DNA of 64,000 bases, taken from positions 1 to 64,000 of the forward strand of contig MCGT01000035.1 of assembly GCA_002104935.1 (NCBI GenBank), read 5' to 3'. This stretch comes from Hesseltinella vesiculosa (Eukaryota; Mucoromycota; Mucoromycetes; Mucorales; Cunninghamellaceae). Under the pieces are notes generated by a model, which saw nothing but the letters and a program-made list of their open reading frames with translations, did not search any database and had not been told where the DNA came from. The translations under genes and the position numbers were made by a program. Below, piece by piece: positions 10,469-20,815 of this stretch. How positions within the stretch are numbered: the first letter of the stretch is position 1; each line of letters starts with the position of its first letter.

Positions 10469-12915
10469 ATGTCTCAAAGTTCAAGTTCAAAAGAAGTAAT
10501 GCCAGAAGATGAATCTTGCTTTAATACAGTCTTTTATGAAGAAGAAGGTATATGACTCGAGGATTTGAACAAGCGATCATTGAACAGAAATAGCACTGTT
10601 CTTTAACGGTTTTCTCGAATTTGGTAACCTTTTAACTTTAACCTTTGTGATATCGTTTTTAGAGTTAGGTTTACGGTCCACTAGAATGACTTTGTCTTGG
10701 AAAAAAGTGCCCATCCCGCTGTCTCTCAAGGTGCATCCCATTTTGGTATGAAGCAACCAAAAAAAAAAGCCACAAGCCTAAATGATTGTTCATTGCATTT
10801 TTTTTAGGATAAATTGCGCTTCACTGAAAAGGCTCTCGAAGAATGCGTAGCAGAATTACCTTCTAAGCTCTCATCGATGGACTGGTAAGATATCCTAACA
10901 CTTGAAGCGATGATTAAAATCTTGCATATTACTGTCTCTCTTTGTGAAACAACAATCGATTGCAGCTCCAGCGAAGATCCAGGTTCAAATGACGAGGAAG
11001 CTCCCGAGGTAGCAACCAGCGATAACTCGAGTGATGGAGATAATGCCAAAGGGGCTGATAGTATCTGCGAAGGTGAAGGCGACAGTCCAAACACTTTGGC
11101 ACGTACGGAAAATGTATTTAGCAAGGAGGTGACTGAATCTGAACAGGGTATCATCCAGCAGAAAGTGGCTCTACAGCAACGCCAATTTGCAGAATTTGAG
11201 CGTCGAGAAAAATTGCGCAAATTCAAAAAGGTGTTTGCACTTTATGACTACCTCTCTTTGGAAGAATTGGAGGACATGCTGAAGGACTGTAGCAATGATG
11301 AAGTAAGATTGGCAGCTACACACGTTACGCCGTCTCGTTTGTATTCACTACTTTTCCCTCGTACAGGATGAGATGATTGTGCGCCTGACTCAGTCAGATT
11401 ACCTATTCAAAATTAGGAAGGCAATTGCTCTTAAATACGCTCCAGAGGTGGAAAACCAGAAGAGCAAAATGAGCCAAGAACAACTAGAAGCCTATCAGCA
11501 GCTATTGAAGAAGCGTTCAAATACATTGAAGAAAACTACCACTGATTCAGCAAAGCGGTAAATTGTGTCTAAACTGGTAACGACGATCTTCCCTCTCATT
11601 CTCGCATTATATTTTCCAATAGACATTATCGTATGACTGGTCGACTAGCTTTGGATGATGCATTGAAGCAAGTTCAAGAAAACGGCAAAGATGCTAACAA
11701 GGCGTTCGAAGGCTGGTCAGCTGTAAGTATGCGCGTGTGATATAGTGTTTCCTTATTTAAATAATTGGCTTTTTGTAGGCTCGTATCCGTGCTTATCAGA
11801 TGATCAATGAAAACCCAAACAGCTACTATTATCGATTTAATGCACCTGGTGAAGTACAGAAAAAAGGCCAATGGTCTGCTTCGGAAAAGGAGATGTTTTT
11901 CAAGAGATTGAACGACATTGGTGCCAATGGTCAATGGGGTATATTTGCTATGACAATTCCTGGTCGTGTTGGTTATCAGGTAGGAAAAAGCGTGAGTTTA
12001 TACTGTTTCACTCACAATATTTGGTTAGTGCTCCAACTTTTATCGACTACTGGTTGAGACTGGCCAAGTGAACGATCCAAACTATGTCTTGGACGAAAAA
12101 GGCAAAGCCCATTATTTATTTGACAAGAAGACAGCAAGCGGTGGTGTGGAGAAGACATTCCGAACTCACAACAAACACGGCACTGGCCATGTTTCCGAAT
12201 CATCTCCAGTGGCAGCGACTTCGGATTCGTTGACAGGCCGTATAGTAAAACGGCGTCGACGTGGTGAACCAAAGGAAGCTGCTGTTTCCAAAAAGAAAAA
12301 GAGACGCATGGAATGGAACTCCAATGACGAAGACGACTTCGAAGATTACAACGATAATTCGGGTACATATACGACCAGTACTCGGACACGATCCTCATCC
12401 CGACGAGCAACTCGTTTTACTTACGCCGAAGAAAGTGATCCTGAGGAAGCTTCAATTGCTGAAGACAGCGAAGACAATGGGGACGCAGCCTTTCCAGATG
12501 ACAATCCTTTACCTGGGTTGATCGATCCAATCACTTTGGACGAAGTCGTCAAGCCTGCTATTTCCAAATATGGACATGTGATGGGGTGCGTCCAGAAGGA
12601 ACAAAGGATGAATGGTAGCTGACACTTTTTTTTTATATCACAGTTATGATAGCTGGGTACGCTGTTTGACAAATTGGGAGGGCAAAAAGAATATCTGCCC
12701 CCTTACAAAAAACCCACTGACAAAGCGTGATTTAGGTAGAACCGAATTGAAGAGAGAAGTATATATGAGATCTAACGCAGTTGTTTTAGTCATTTTAACG
12801 TACGAGAATATCGAAGAATACAGGTACATGACTTTTTTCGAAAATGACTATAGAAATGAAGAAATCATTCTCAATTTTTGGCTTTGCCAATAGGGACAAG
12901 ATCATCAATGTTTAA
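10469..12915 (+). CDS. SANT/Myb-like protein with C-terminal U-box-like domain
   Basis: Eleven exons join in phase: 10469-10547, 10663-10745, 10808-10884, 10966-11302, 11367-11557, 11623-11722, 11779-11979, 12029-12585, 12644-12735, 12790-12823, 12894-12915. The product is about 590 aa. After an acidic N-terminus, a charged helical stretch (QRQFAEFERREKLRKFKKV) precedes a SANT/Myb-like segment (GQWSASEKEMFFKRLNDIGA...WGIFAMTIPGRVGYQCSNFYR, about 310-350). A basic, nuclear-type block (KRRRRGE, KKKKRR) and an acidic Ser/Thr-rich linker follow. The C-terminus reads DPITLDEVVKPAISKYGH...CPLTKNPLTKRDLVILT, the proline-bounded pattern of a U-box or modified RING lacking most metal ligands. A chromatin-bound protein with possible E3-ligase activity is my inference; no characterised orthologue is recognised. 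Confidence 0.8.
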
Positions 12916-13067
12916 GGGAGCTTCCTTTTGGGACCCCAACTCCAAGACACGTGGACAATAAAAAAATTCTTTTTTTTTTTCAAAGCATCTGCAACTTTGC
13001 GTAATTATATTACTGTGCACGAACCTTTTATCCCCCCTCTCCCCTTCTCTATATAGCAATTACAGCA

Positions 13068-14330
13068 ATGTCGACTGGAAGCATACATAACGCATCGCCA
13101 TTCGTGATACCAGAAATTGCATCATTAATTTGCTCCTTTGTGGACCGTAGAGATTGGCTTAATGTGTCTCTCAGTTGCCGCTCTCTTTACCATGCAGCTA
13201 TTATCCGTATATGGCATTCTGTTCACCCTCGCTCACATATGGCTCTGCGCAAACTAAAGAATACGTTGGATGGGAAGGCTAGGATTCCTAAAACCGGGCA
13301 ATATACGGATTATAACCGACTTGTGCGAAGTTTCTCATGGACCTTGAAGGAGGATATCGCAGGTCACCCATTTGAGCGATCTTTTTTTGATGCATTTTTA
13401 TTTTGCCACCTCAGCCGCTTGGAGTTTTCATATGCAGCAGCTCAGGATTCGACAATCGCATCCATGATTCGGTCTAGCCCACATCTACGGTATATCGATC
13501 TGTCGCATTGTTACTCTTTGTCAGCGGAAGCCATCCGCCCGTTGTTGGACACACCGCCCTGTCGACTCGAGACACTTATCCTGTATGGGTGTGGTAAAAT
13601 CAACAGCAGCACGCTGATAGCTGTGATAAACCGACATCAAGGCACATTGCAATGTCTACGATTTACGGATATCACAGATGGGGTGTTGGGCGCTGTGCAA
13701 TATTGTTCCCAATTGCAGGATATTGGACTAGAACACTGCGTTGACCACTCGCTCACAGATGCTGCATTGACTAGATTCTCATGCTTCCTTATGCGATACC
13801 CTCCACCACTGAAGTTTCTGCGTCTACGAGACATTGCCAATTTGACTTCTGAGCACATGCTAAATATAGTCATCTCCTGTGGCCTTTCTCTTCGTCATCT
13901 GGATATGACTGAATGCACACGGATCACTGCCCAAGGCCTTACTGTTCTGGCACATCACATCTGCAAACTAAAATCGCTCAGCTTAGCGTACCAGACGGGT
14001 GTAACAAATGATGTCGTGTCTTCATTCGTTGAAGCCTGTCCTAATCTGAAGCATTTGGATCTCTCGGGGAGTTTGGAGCTGACGGATCTTGCATTCACCC
14101 AGCTACCGCTTTCCATCATGTCGTTGAACGTGTCTGGTCTGGAATCTCAACTAACACCTGCTCTTATTCACCAAATGCTTGTAGAATTGCCTCATCTTAA
14201 TGAGCTTTGCCTAGGAGTAGCATATGATTTGGCAGAGGCTGATGGCATCCTGGCTAAGGCCAATTCTCATGGGGTTATTTATCAAATGGATGTAGAAAAA
14301 TGTCATACAATCATACGTGTGATCGTATAA
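13068..14330 (+). CDS. F-box / leucine-rich-repeat protein
   Basis: This is an intronless frame of 420 aa. The N-terminus matches an F-box (IPEIASLICSFVDRRDWLNVS, then CRSLYHAAIIRIW). The remainder is a run of AMN1/Grr1-type leucine-rich repeats of about 26 residues (LRYIDLSHCYSLSAEAIRPLL, LETLILYGCGKINSSTLIAV, LRHLDMTECTRITAQGLTVL, LKHLDLSGSLELTDLAFTQL). Such proteins recruit substrates to SCF ubiquitin ligases through Skp1; the substrate cannot be told from sequence. The start is the first ATG after a pyrimidine-rich leader (CCCCTCTCCCC), 153 nt after the stop of the SANT/U-box gene on the same strand. Confidence 0.92.
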   Translation: MSTGSIHNASPFVIPEIASLICSFVDRRDWLNVSLSCRSLYHAAIIRIWHSVHPRSHMALRKLKNTLDGKARIPKTGQYTDYNRLVRSFSWTLKEDIAGHPFERSFFDAFLFCHLSRLEFSYAAAQDSTIASMIRSSPHLRYIDLSHCYSLSAEAIRPLLDTPPCRLETLILYGCGKINSSTLIAVINRHQGTLQCLRFTDITDGVLGAVQYCSQLQDIGLEHCVDHSLTDAALTRFSCFLMRYPPPLKFLRLRDIANLTSEHMLNIVISCGLSLRHLDMTECTRITAQGLTVLAHHICKLKSLSLAYQTGVTNDVVSSFVEACPNLKHLDLSGSLELTDLAFTQLPLSIMSLNVSGLESQLTPALIHQMLVELPHLNELCLGVAYDLAEADGILAKANSHGVIYQMDVEKCHTIIRVIV

Positions 14331-14369
14331 AGTTAAATTAAACTTTCGTATCGCTACCAACAAGGGTTA

Positions 14370-15751
14370 TTAGAGATTCGCAGATGCCAACGAAATCAAT
14401 AACAAGCAACATTCACCAGCTTCTAAATTTACAGAGTACTGGTGCTTGAACACACCCAGGATTTCACGTTTCCAGACATCCTCAATAAATGCATTTTCAG
14501 CATTCAAGACATCCCGAAATCGAAATCCAACTCGTAGACGCTTGCCTGGAGGATGGGAAACGTTAAATAGCCCAACAACTACTGTGTTGGTTTTAAATGG
14601 TTTCCACCATACTTGGTCATAGCTCCAATAGTCCGTGTAGTACGGCAATAAGTTGGCCATCACGCCGGTTTGCTGTATGTCGAGCACGGTTGGATGGTTT
14701 AACATATCAAGGTACTTGTTAGGTATACACCGAGGGTCGCTGCCTAGGCAAAATACTGAGCTTGTCAACGCCCAAAAGGTAATGTACGAGCGACGAATAT
14801 GGTCATTCGCTAGACCGTCGATGCATCGGTTTTCTTCTGGAGGGGTCATCCCCACTATCACGGCGTCCAAGTCAACATAAAAACCACGGTCTCGCCCGAC
14901 AGCAGACAAGCCGGCCCAATGTCGAGCATGCCTCCAGCGATCAAGCACACGAGCCGTAGTTGTCATCGTTTGGGGTGAATACGATTCGATATCAGTGTAT
15001 ATTCGGGCGCCGTTTGCGATACTGCTCCATTCGTCAGCGTATCGATGATCCAAGTACCAAGACAGCTCCACCCAGATATTATACTGACGAAATGCGCGCG
15101 CCATCATAGTAAGTGTAGCACGGCAGTCAGGTGCTTGATTCGGTACAATTTCGTCCCCACTTCCGGGCCCACAGCCATCCAGTTTTACATAATGGACCCC
15201 CCATCGCGATAAAAGCTCGGCCACACTGTCAAAATAGTGCTGTAGATCGGCGTCATGCCGTTCAGGCATATATGTTGTTCCTGGGAATGCATTCCCCTGT
15301 TTCCTTTCTCGACAATAGTCGCTCAAATATACATCTCTACCCTTGATCTTTCGATTCCCAACTACAGCCGCTTGTGGTATGCCAGGTAGCAAATAGAGTC
15401 CCAGCTTATGTCCGTTCTTCGCCATTTTCCGGCTTAATTCTGCAAGGCCATTTGGGAACAATTCTGGCCGGAACAACCAACGACCATGCTCATCTACTTC
15501 TCGATTCCATCCAGAGTCAAGGTTGATATATTTGTATCGCGGCAATTTTTCCTTCATGGCATTTGAAATGTCGATGAGTTTGCTTTCATTGAACCTAATT
15601 AGTTTCGTTAGTTTCCCACTTATATATAACCTTCGTACCATGGTGCCACATTTCCTCCTCCATATCCTGGAACATCATCCAATAGTTGTGTTGACCAAGT
15701 TGTGAAGCCTAGAATGGGCTGCTGGGCCCATTTGGGAACAGTGTCTTTCAT
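14370..15751 (-). CDS. GH27-family glycosidase (alpha-galactosidase-like)
   Basis: Two exons (15751-15639 and 15594-14370) are separated by a 44-nt intron with donor GTACGA and a CTAAC branch site, giving 445 aa. GH27 landmarks are present: GFTTWSTQ near the N-terminus, the strand YKYINLDSGW, nucleophile motif VHYVKLDGCG (Asp at about 177), and NGARIYTDIES, which holds the likely acid/base Asp (about 239). A C-terminal beta domain (VVVGLFNVSHPPGKRLRVGF) follows. No signal peptide is seen with this start, so a cytosolic enzyme is likely. An upstream ATG at 15850 would add a hydrophobic stretch but overlaps the start of the divergent gene. The family splits alpha-galactosides, N-acetylgalactosaminides or beta-arabinopyranosides; the exact substrate is open. 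Confidence 0.85.
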
Positions 15752-15848
15752 TATCGAAATGAAAAAAAAAAATGCAAAATGAAAAACCCAAAATAGGAAA
15801 TGCCAAACAAACAGATTGGGCTTGGATGACAGGATCAGCCTTTTCTCC
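15752..15848. promoter_or_regulatory. Very short bidirectional promoter (97 bp)
   Basis: The GH27 gene (minus) and the dihydrouridine synthase gene (plus) start 97 bp apart. The interval holds an A-run at 15762-15770, which is T-rich in the GH27 leader, as is common upstream of fungal start codons. No TATA box is evident. Both transcripts must initiate within this stretch or inside each other's first exon. Confidence 0.6.
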
Positions 15849-17186
15849 ATGAATTCTTGCAACTTACGGCGCACTTTACGAACATTCCAACATCAATGTC
15901 ACAAACGCACACGATTGAAACGGCCAACATCTGTTGCCCCTATGGTAGATATCACTGATGCTGTGAGTATGGCGTACTTTTCGTGCAAATTTTTCAATGG
16001 TTCCTCTTACGATTGCTTTGTAGCAATTCTTAGAACTTCTACACATAATCTCAGGGGATCGTCATTGCTACTACAGTGAAATGCATCATGCACAGGCAGT
16101 ATTGAATCACCGATCTCACTTGCATCGGTTCATTGGAAAGCCAAGAGACAATGTAGTAGTCCAGCTTGGTGGCAACTGCCCAGTAACAATTGCCCAGGCT
16201 GTACAAGTCTTAGAAGACGGTGGCTTTGCAGAAGTCAATATCAATGTCGGGTGCCCAAGCCCGAATGTGCAGCATGGTCAGTTTGGTGCCGTCCTGATGA
16301 AAGCACCAGTGTTGGTGGCAGATATTCTTTCTTCCATTAATGCCTCGATACCTGTCACTGTCAAATGTCGTGTTGGGGTAGACCACCTGGATTCTTTCGA
16401 ATTTTTTGAAAATTTCGTACGATCTTTTGCGGCAGGAACTTTCCGTGTTACTGATACATTATCTATTTCCTTCAAGGTCGACACACTTTTGAATTGCCAG
16501 CGACCGCCTCCACATTTGATTGTTCATGCCAGAAAATGCATTCTCAAAGGTCTCTCGCCTAAGCAAAATCGTATGATTCCTCCTTTAAACTATTCTCGAG
16601 TTTACAAGCTAGCATCAGCACGCAGTGATTTGCCAATTACCATCAATGGTGGTTTCACAACTGTAAAAGATATTCAAGCTGCACTAGAAGTTGTGGATGG
16701 TTGCATGATTGGTAGACAAGGTAAGGGAAAACGTACAAGTCAATGATCACTGACAAGAACTCAATAGTAATGCTAAAGCCCTTATTTCTGCAAGAGATCG
16801 ATCAGCGTAACATGTTCACAAGTAAACTCGAGTATACTTATTATTATTTTTCTTCTTCAGACATTTACAATGTACCAAAAGTCCGTCTTAAGTCACCCAT
16901 GGAAGTTATCAAGCAATACACAGGTAAAATAAAAGGTAAGGCACTCAATTGCTGAGTTCCGAAATTTTCTCTAGACTACGCTGAAGACCTACTTGGAACA
17001 CCTTTGTCACCTGACGAGAAATATGGTTTGCCTCCGTTTTCTATACTTTCCAAACCCTTGATGAAGCTTCTGCCTGGGAAATCTGGCCGTCTCTTCCGCC
17101 AATCCATTACACAAAACATTCGAATGGAGCAACGCTTTAGCTGTCTAATCGAAATAGCTCTCAAGCATGCTGGTATTCAACTATAG
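15849..17186 (+). CDS. tRNA-dihydrouridine synthase (DusA-type)
   Basis: Five exons: 15849-15962, 16024-16720, 16768-16821, 16861-16923, 16975-17186. The FMN-dependent TIM barrel begins SVAPMVDITDAQF and continues with VVVQLGGNCP, VNINVGCPSPNVQHGQFGAV (catalytic Cys in NVGCPS), VTVKCRVGVD, HLIVHARKCILKGLSP (FMN/tRNA-binding HARK) and ITINGGFTT, then GRQ. The set NVGCPS plus HARK plus INGG is diagnostic of Dus enzymes, which reduce uridine in the tRNA D-loop with NADPH. HARK..LKGLSP..NR favours the DusA (U20/20a) branch, typical of bacteria and plastids. The arginine-rich N-terminus (NLRRTLRTFQHQCHKRTRLKR) could be a mitochondrial presequence. Between FVRSFAAG and HLIVHARK about 20 non-conserved residues are encoded without a stop, perhaps an unrecognised intron. 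Confidence 0.88.
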
Positions 17187-17338
17187 TCCTCACATCCCAG
17201 TGTAATACAGTACCTGAGCTAAATTGTTTATTTGCCTTCATAATAAATCAGGTAATTATGCTCTTGGGCAAACTATGGGAATGTCTACATTGGTGGGTGC
17301 AAGTTGTAATGATATGCTGTTTTTTCGTCTTGACTGTC

Positions 17339-17711
17339 CTAATGGGACAAGAATCGGCGACCTTTCATTCTACGTCGAGCAATAACACGTCGGCCATTCT
17401 TTTTTGTCATTCGTGCAAGGAAACCATGTCGTCGCTTGCGCACTAAGTTGGAAGGCTGGTACGTATTGCCATATGTGACCATGCGCATTTGCAAGTTTTG
17501 GAATGGATTTTGTGGAGGTCGGAACAAGGAAGAGCTAGGGAGAGAGATTGAGTAAGCTCATGGCTACATTGACCGATTCATACCTCGTATTAGCCAGCAA
17601 AGGGGAAACAGGAGCAAATGACGATAGTAAGCTAGATCTATACTGAATCGAAGTGCATACAGCTGTCGATGCCGTACGCTGTCGAATAGCTGAAAACATT
17701 TGTCTGAGCAT
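17339..17711 (-). CDS. Mitochondrial ribosomal protein bL34m
   Basis: Two exons (17711-17584, 17534-17339) give 107 aa. The last 40 residues are the highly conserved bL34 core ([33 protein letters not shown]), which binds 23S-type rRNA at the polypeptide-exit side of the large subunit. The N-terminal 60 residues ([15 protein letters not shown]) are Arg/Ser/Ala-rich with no acidic run, as in mitochondrial import signals. Its 3' end faces that of the dihydrouridine synthase gene, 152 bp away. Confidence 0.92.
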
Positions 17712-18022
17712 TGTGTTGACTGAAATAAATGGAGCAAGAAAAACAAAACAAAAAAAGCAGAAATGGCTTGTGTCGCTTGTTTTTTGAAAGTCAGTTTCAA
17801 GGGGAAACTCTGGACAGACTGTGCAACACATCTTGTAAATCATCTATTTCTGGAACCCTCATCGTAAAGGGTATTTAACCCCATTTTATTGTTAGATAAG
17901 CATCTGTTACAATGATTCAGAGTGGCGTGACAAAAGTCAGTCAGCCCAACCTGAGGTACAAGTGACGGCCATTTCCTAATCACTGAAAGGTATATACGGG
18001 TGATGCGACAACTCTTTATTTA
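17712..18022. other. Intergenic, no feature seen
   Basis: This is the upstream side of bL34m and the 3' flank of the zinc transporter. A-rich near 17738-17760; no ORF or RNA gene is recognised. Confidence 0.5.
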
Positions 18023-19439
18023 TTAATGGCGAGGAGTGCACATGTTTGGGCGGCAATGATTGGTAAAGTTGGCTTCGCTCGATTCTATTTGAATAGTTGA
18101 GTGATGGACACCATACAGGTCACACACCACGCGTTGGGATTTAGTGAGAATGTCATCGTAGTGATCAAAAGCATCACGGTCAATGGTGATATGAGCAGTC
18201 AAAGACGTTTTTCCAGGAGAGAGGGTCCATACATGAAGATCGTGCACAGCTACAACCCCTGGTAGCTGAATCAAAGATTTTTCGATCAACTCAGGTTGAA
18301 GGTTACCGGGAACTCCTTCCATCAGCACAGCCAAAGAGTCTTTCACCAAGTGGTAGGTCGTGTACAGCACCAACAAGGAAAAAATAAAGGTGCAGATAGG
18401 GTCAACAATGGTGAGTTTGGGGTTGACGAGCAGGATGATTGAGGAGATGAGAATTCCAACAGAAGCCAATAAATCCCCAATGACATGCAAAGCTGCGGCT
18501 CGAAGATTGATGTTTGTTTCCTTTTTTTTGACGAACAGATCGTCAGTTTACATATTGTCCTCGTATCTCCGTTACCTTTCGATGGGCTTTTGGTTGTCCA
18601 CTGGTGCTTTCTTCGTCATCATGATCATGATCATGATCATGCGAATGGTCATCGCCATGTGAATGACCGTGGTGGTGGCCACCCAGCACGTACGCAAGAC
18701 TGAGAAGAAGGTAGTAAATGCATCAGTATGTGTGTTGCTTAAACGCAGGACCAGCTTACACGATGTTCACAAGCACGCCAATGGTAGCGGTGACGCACAT
18801 CTAGAAGGAAGATGATACAAGTTAAGAGTTGATGTGGATCAAGCGTGAAAATGGAATATTGTTACCAGCTTGGCATTAATTTCTTGAGGGTTGGTGATAC
18901 GATCGATAGCTTCGCGGACAAGGTAAGCAGTTAGTATCCAGATAGTCAGAACAGACATCAATGCAGCAATGACTTCAGCTCGGTGGAACCCGAAGGTGTG
19001 ACCTGGAAAAGAAGTTTTAAGAGTAAATAGACGGGACAGAGATTATTGTAGGCATGTCTGTATTTTTTTTTACGGCTAGTTGCAGGCTTTTCAGCAAGGT
19101 AAATAGCTACTAGAGCTACCAGGAAACTGACTACATCAGAAAGCAAATGAAATGCATCCGAGAAAAGGGCTACAGGAAAAGATAAGGATCACAAGCATAT
19201 GAGATGGTCAACATTTGTTTACCTAGAGAGTTGGACAAATAGCCAGCAACAAGTTCAGTAGCAAAGAAGACAAGGGCAAGAGCAGTAGCAAACCACAGCT
19301 TGCGTTTTGTTGATGAGGATGTTCCTATTGGTTCGCTGACATTGGCACAAACTACATCTTGATAAGACACCATAGAGCCAGAGCGCTGGTGACCGGAAAC
19401 AAGAGGCGTTCGCTCGTTTGCTTGTTCCATTGAATCCAT
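18023..19439 (-). CDS. Cation diffusion facilitator (ZRC1/ZnT-type zinc transporter)
   Basis: Six exons: 19439-19223, 19169-19074, 19002-18866, 18800-18760, 18699-18576, 18520-18023. Six membrane helices are recognisable. Zinc-site motifs sit in the second (SDAFHLLSD, HxxxD) and fifth (HVIGD, HxxxD) helices. Between helices 4 and 5 lies a His/Asp-rich cytosolic loop (GGHHHGHSHGDDHSHDHDHD), typical of vacuolar or ER zinc importers ZRC1/COT1 and ZnT1-like proteins. The C-terminal domain (VAVHDLHVWTLSPGKTSLTAHI) is the metallochaperone-like fold of the family. The protein moves Zn2+ out of the cytosol in exchange for H+. One acceptor is AAG (ending 18521). The extreme C-terminus (CRPNMCTPRH) adds two cysteines. 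Confidence 0.93.
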
Positions 19440-19597
19440 ATGCAATATAACGGGGGGTTTTTTTTTTCAATCACAACGTAACAGCGTAAGAATCCCACAA
19501 GGATAAGGAGTAGGGGGATCTAATTTCAAAGAATGAAAGATTGAAGTTGATTTCTTTGAAAGAAAAAAAAAAAAAAACTTTGAGCCTTTCCAAAAAT

Positions 19598-19797
19598 TAC
19601 CGGATTTCCGCGGGAATCAGGTTATATTTTTAAGCCGTGAATAGTTTTTTTTAGCAAGCAAACCAATAGGACGAACTGCTAAATTATTATTCTAGTGCGC
19701 GCGAAAGTAAATCAAGTGCACGCGAAAGTTAATATAGTGCACGCAAGGCAGATTTTATCATTGCAGTTAGGTGAATCGCAAGAAAAAAAAAGACGTG
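19598..19797 (+). repeat. Dispersed repeat, copy A
   Basis: This segment matches 45344-45556. Shared blocks include GCCGTGAATAG, GGACGAACTGCTAAATTATT and GCAGTTAGGTGAATCG. Its core holds about three tandem units of roughly 22 bp (GTGCACGCGAAAGTTAATATA). A third, more diverged copy lies inverted near 62290-62402. No coding capacity or clear terminal repeats are seen, so it is probably a small non-autonomous element. Confidence 0.75.
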
Positions 19798-19810
19798 GAC
19801 ATATAGAAAG

Positions 19811-19972
19811 GGAGCTGTTGGAATGGAATTTGGTCAGGTTGGAGCACACTGGGGTAGCTGGATTTTGGACAGGTTGGAGAGCACTGGAGCTGTTGGATTT
19901 TGGATAGGTTGGAGAGCACTGGAGCTGTTGGATATTGGGCAGGTTGGAGAGCAGTGGAGTTGCTGGACTTTG
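19811..19972. repeat. 35-bp minisatellite, about four units
   Basis: The unit TTTTGGACAGGTTGGAGAGC plus ACTGGAGCTGTTGGA (35 nt) recurs about four times, with a few substitutions and a partial unit in front. Because 35 is not a multi­ple of three, successive units are read in rotating frames; the open frame across them is a by-product of the lack of stops in the unit, not evidence of a protein. Confidence 0.85.
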
Positions 19973-20815
19973 GATGATGATACAGAATTTTTTGCCAACG
20001 ATGTGTCTCTTCAAGGCTTTACCAACAAACCACGACAAACTTCCGTCTATGAGAAGCGATTGAAGGAAAGCCATGACAGCTTTCAACGTCCGTCCACACA
20101 TCATACTCTGTGCACCTTGAAGGTCGATATAACCAATGCTGAAAAAGAACGCGACTGTTTGGCTAAAATCAAGCGCGAGGCCTCGAATGCATTGACAAAA
20201 CATCGCCAAGTGATGAAGACTGGCAACACTGCGCAACCCCCCATGTCTCAGCTTCCACCAAACCCTCTCCCGGTTGGACAGTCAGAACAACGCGGAGTAT
20301 TGCTGGTCCACCTTGCATCCAGTAGCCATCAAGAAGGTATTCAAAAAACAAAAAAGCATTCTGATTTACTCACCTGCGCACTTTTTTTTTTATCGACAGA
20401 CACGCCAACCAGCCAAAAGTACATTCAATGCATGTGAAAGCTGAACGCTCATTAAAAAGAGCAGCCCAGAAATCAACACAAGTCGCCCATGCTGTGCAAG
20501 ACCAGCTAGCCGAAATGCGCACTGGCTGATGTATCAATCCTGTGTGTACATCTTATAAGCCATGCAAGTACTAGTTTACTCACGATTCATTGTCAGGTAC
20601 CTGTATTGCGCTCGACGCCTATGGTCTAATGACCAGGGACCCTGCCGTATTCTGAACGTGCACCTTTCTACAGTATCTCGACACCTTTTTTTTTTTTTTT
20701 GGCACAATCACTCACGCTCTGTAGTGTGAGGTAGGCGGTTATAGCAACAAAGTGAAAACGGATCTTCTAACGTGGCGTTATATTAAGTGTACATGCCATG
20801 TATTAAGAGGTTTTA
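19973..20815. other. Possible gene remnant and spacer
   Basis: Plus-strand frames at 19973-20340 (VDITNAEKERDCLAKIKREA) and about 20402-20527 (HVKAERSLKRAAQKSTQVAH) have coiled-coil-like composition. They may be exons of one gene, but the possible splice (GT at 20339, AG at 20400) does not keep the second frame. No family is recognised. 20530-20815 holds only a T-run at 20683-20700. Confidence 0.3.

Noticed and set aside
15752..15850. Upstream GH27 start (ATG at 15850) giving a hydrophobic N-terminus
   Set aside because: The added residues come from a T-rich leader and the ATG overlaps the divergent gene's start; 15751 fits the family better.
19823..20437. Gly/Trp-rich 204-codon ORF as a gene
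   Set aside because: Its first third is a 35-bp minisatellite read in rotating frames; only the later coiled-coil-like part might be coding.
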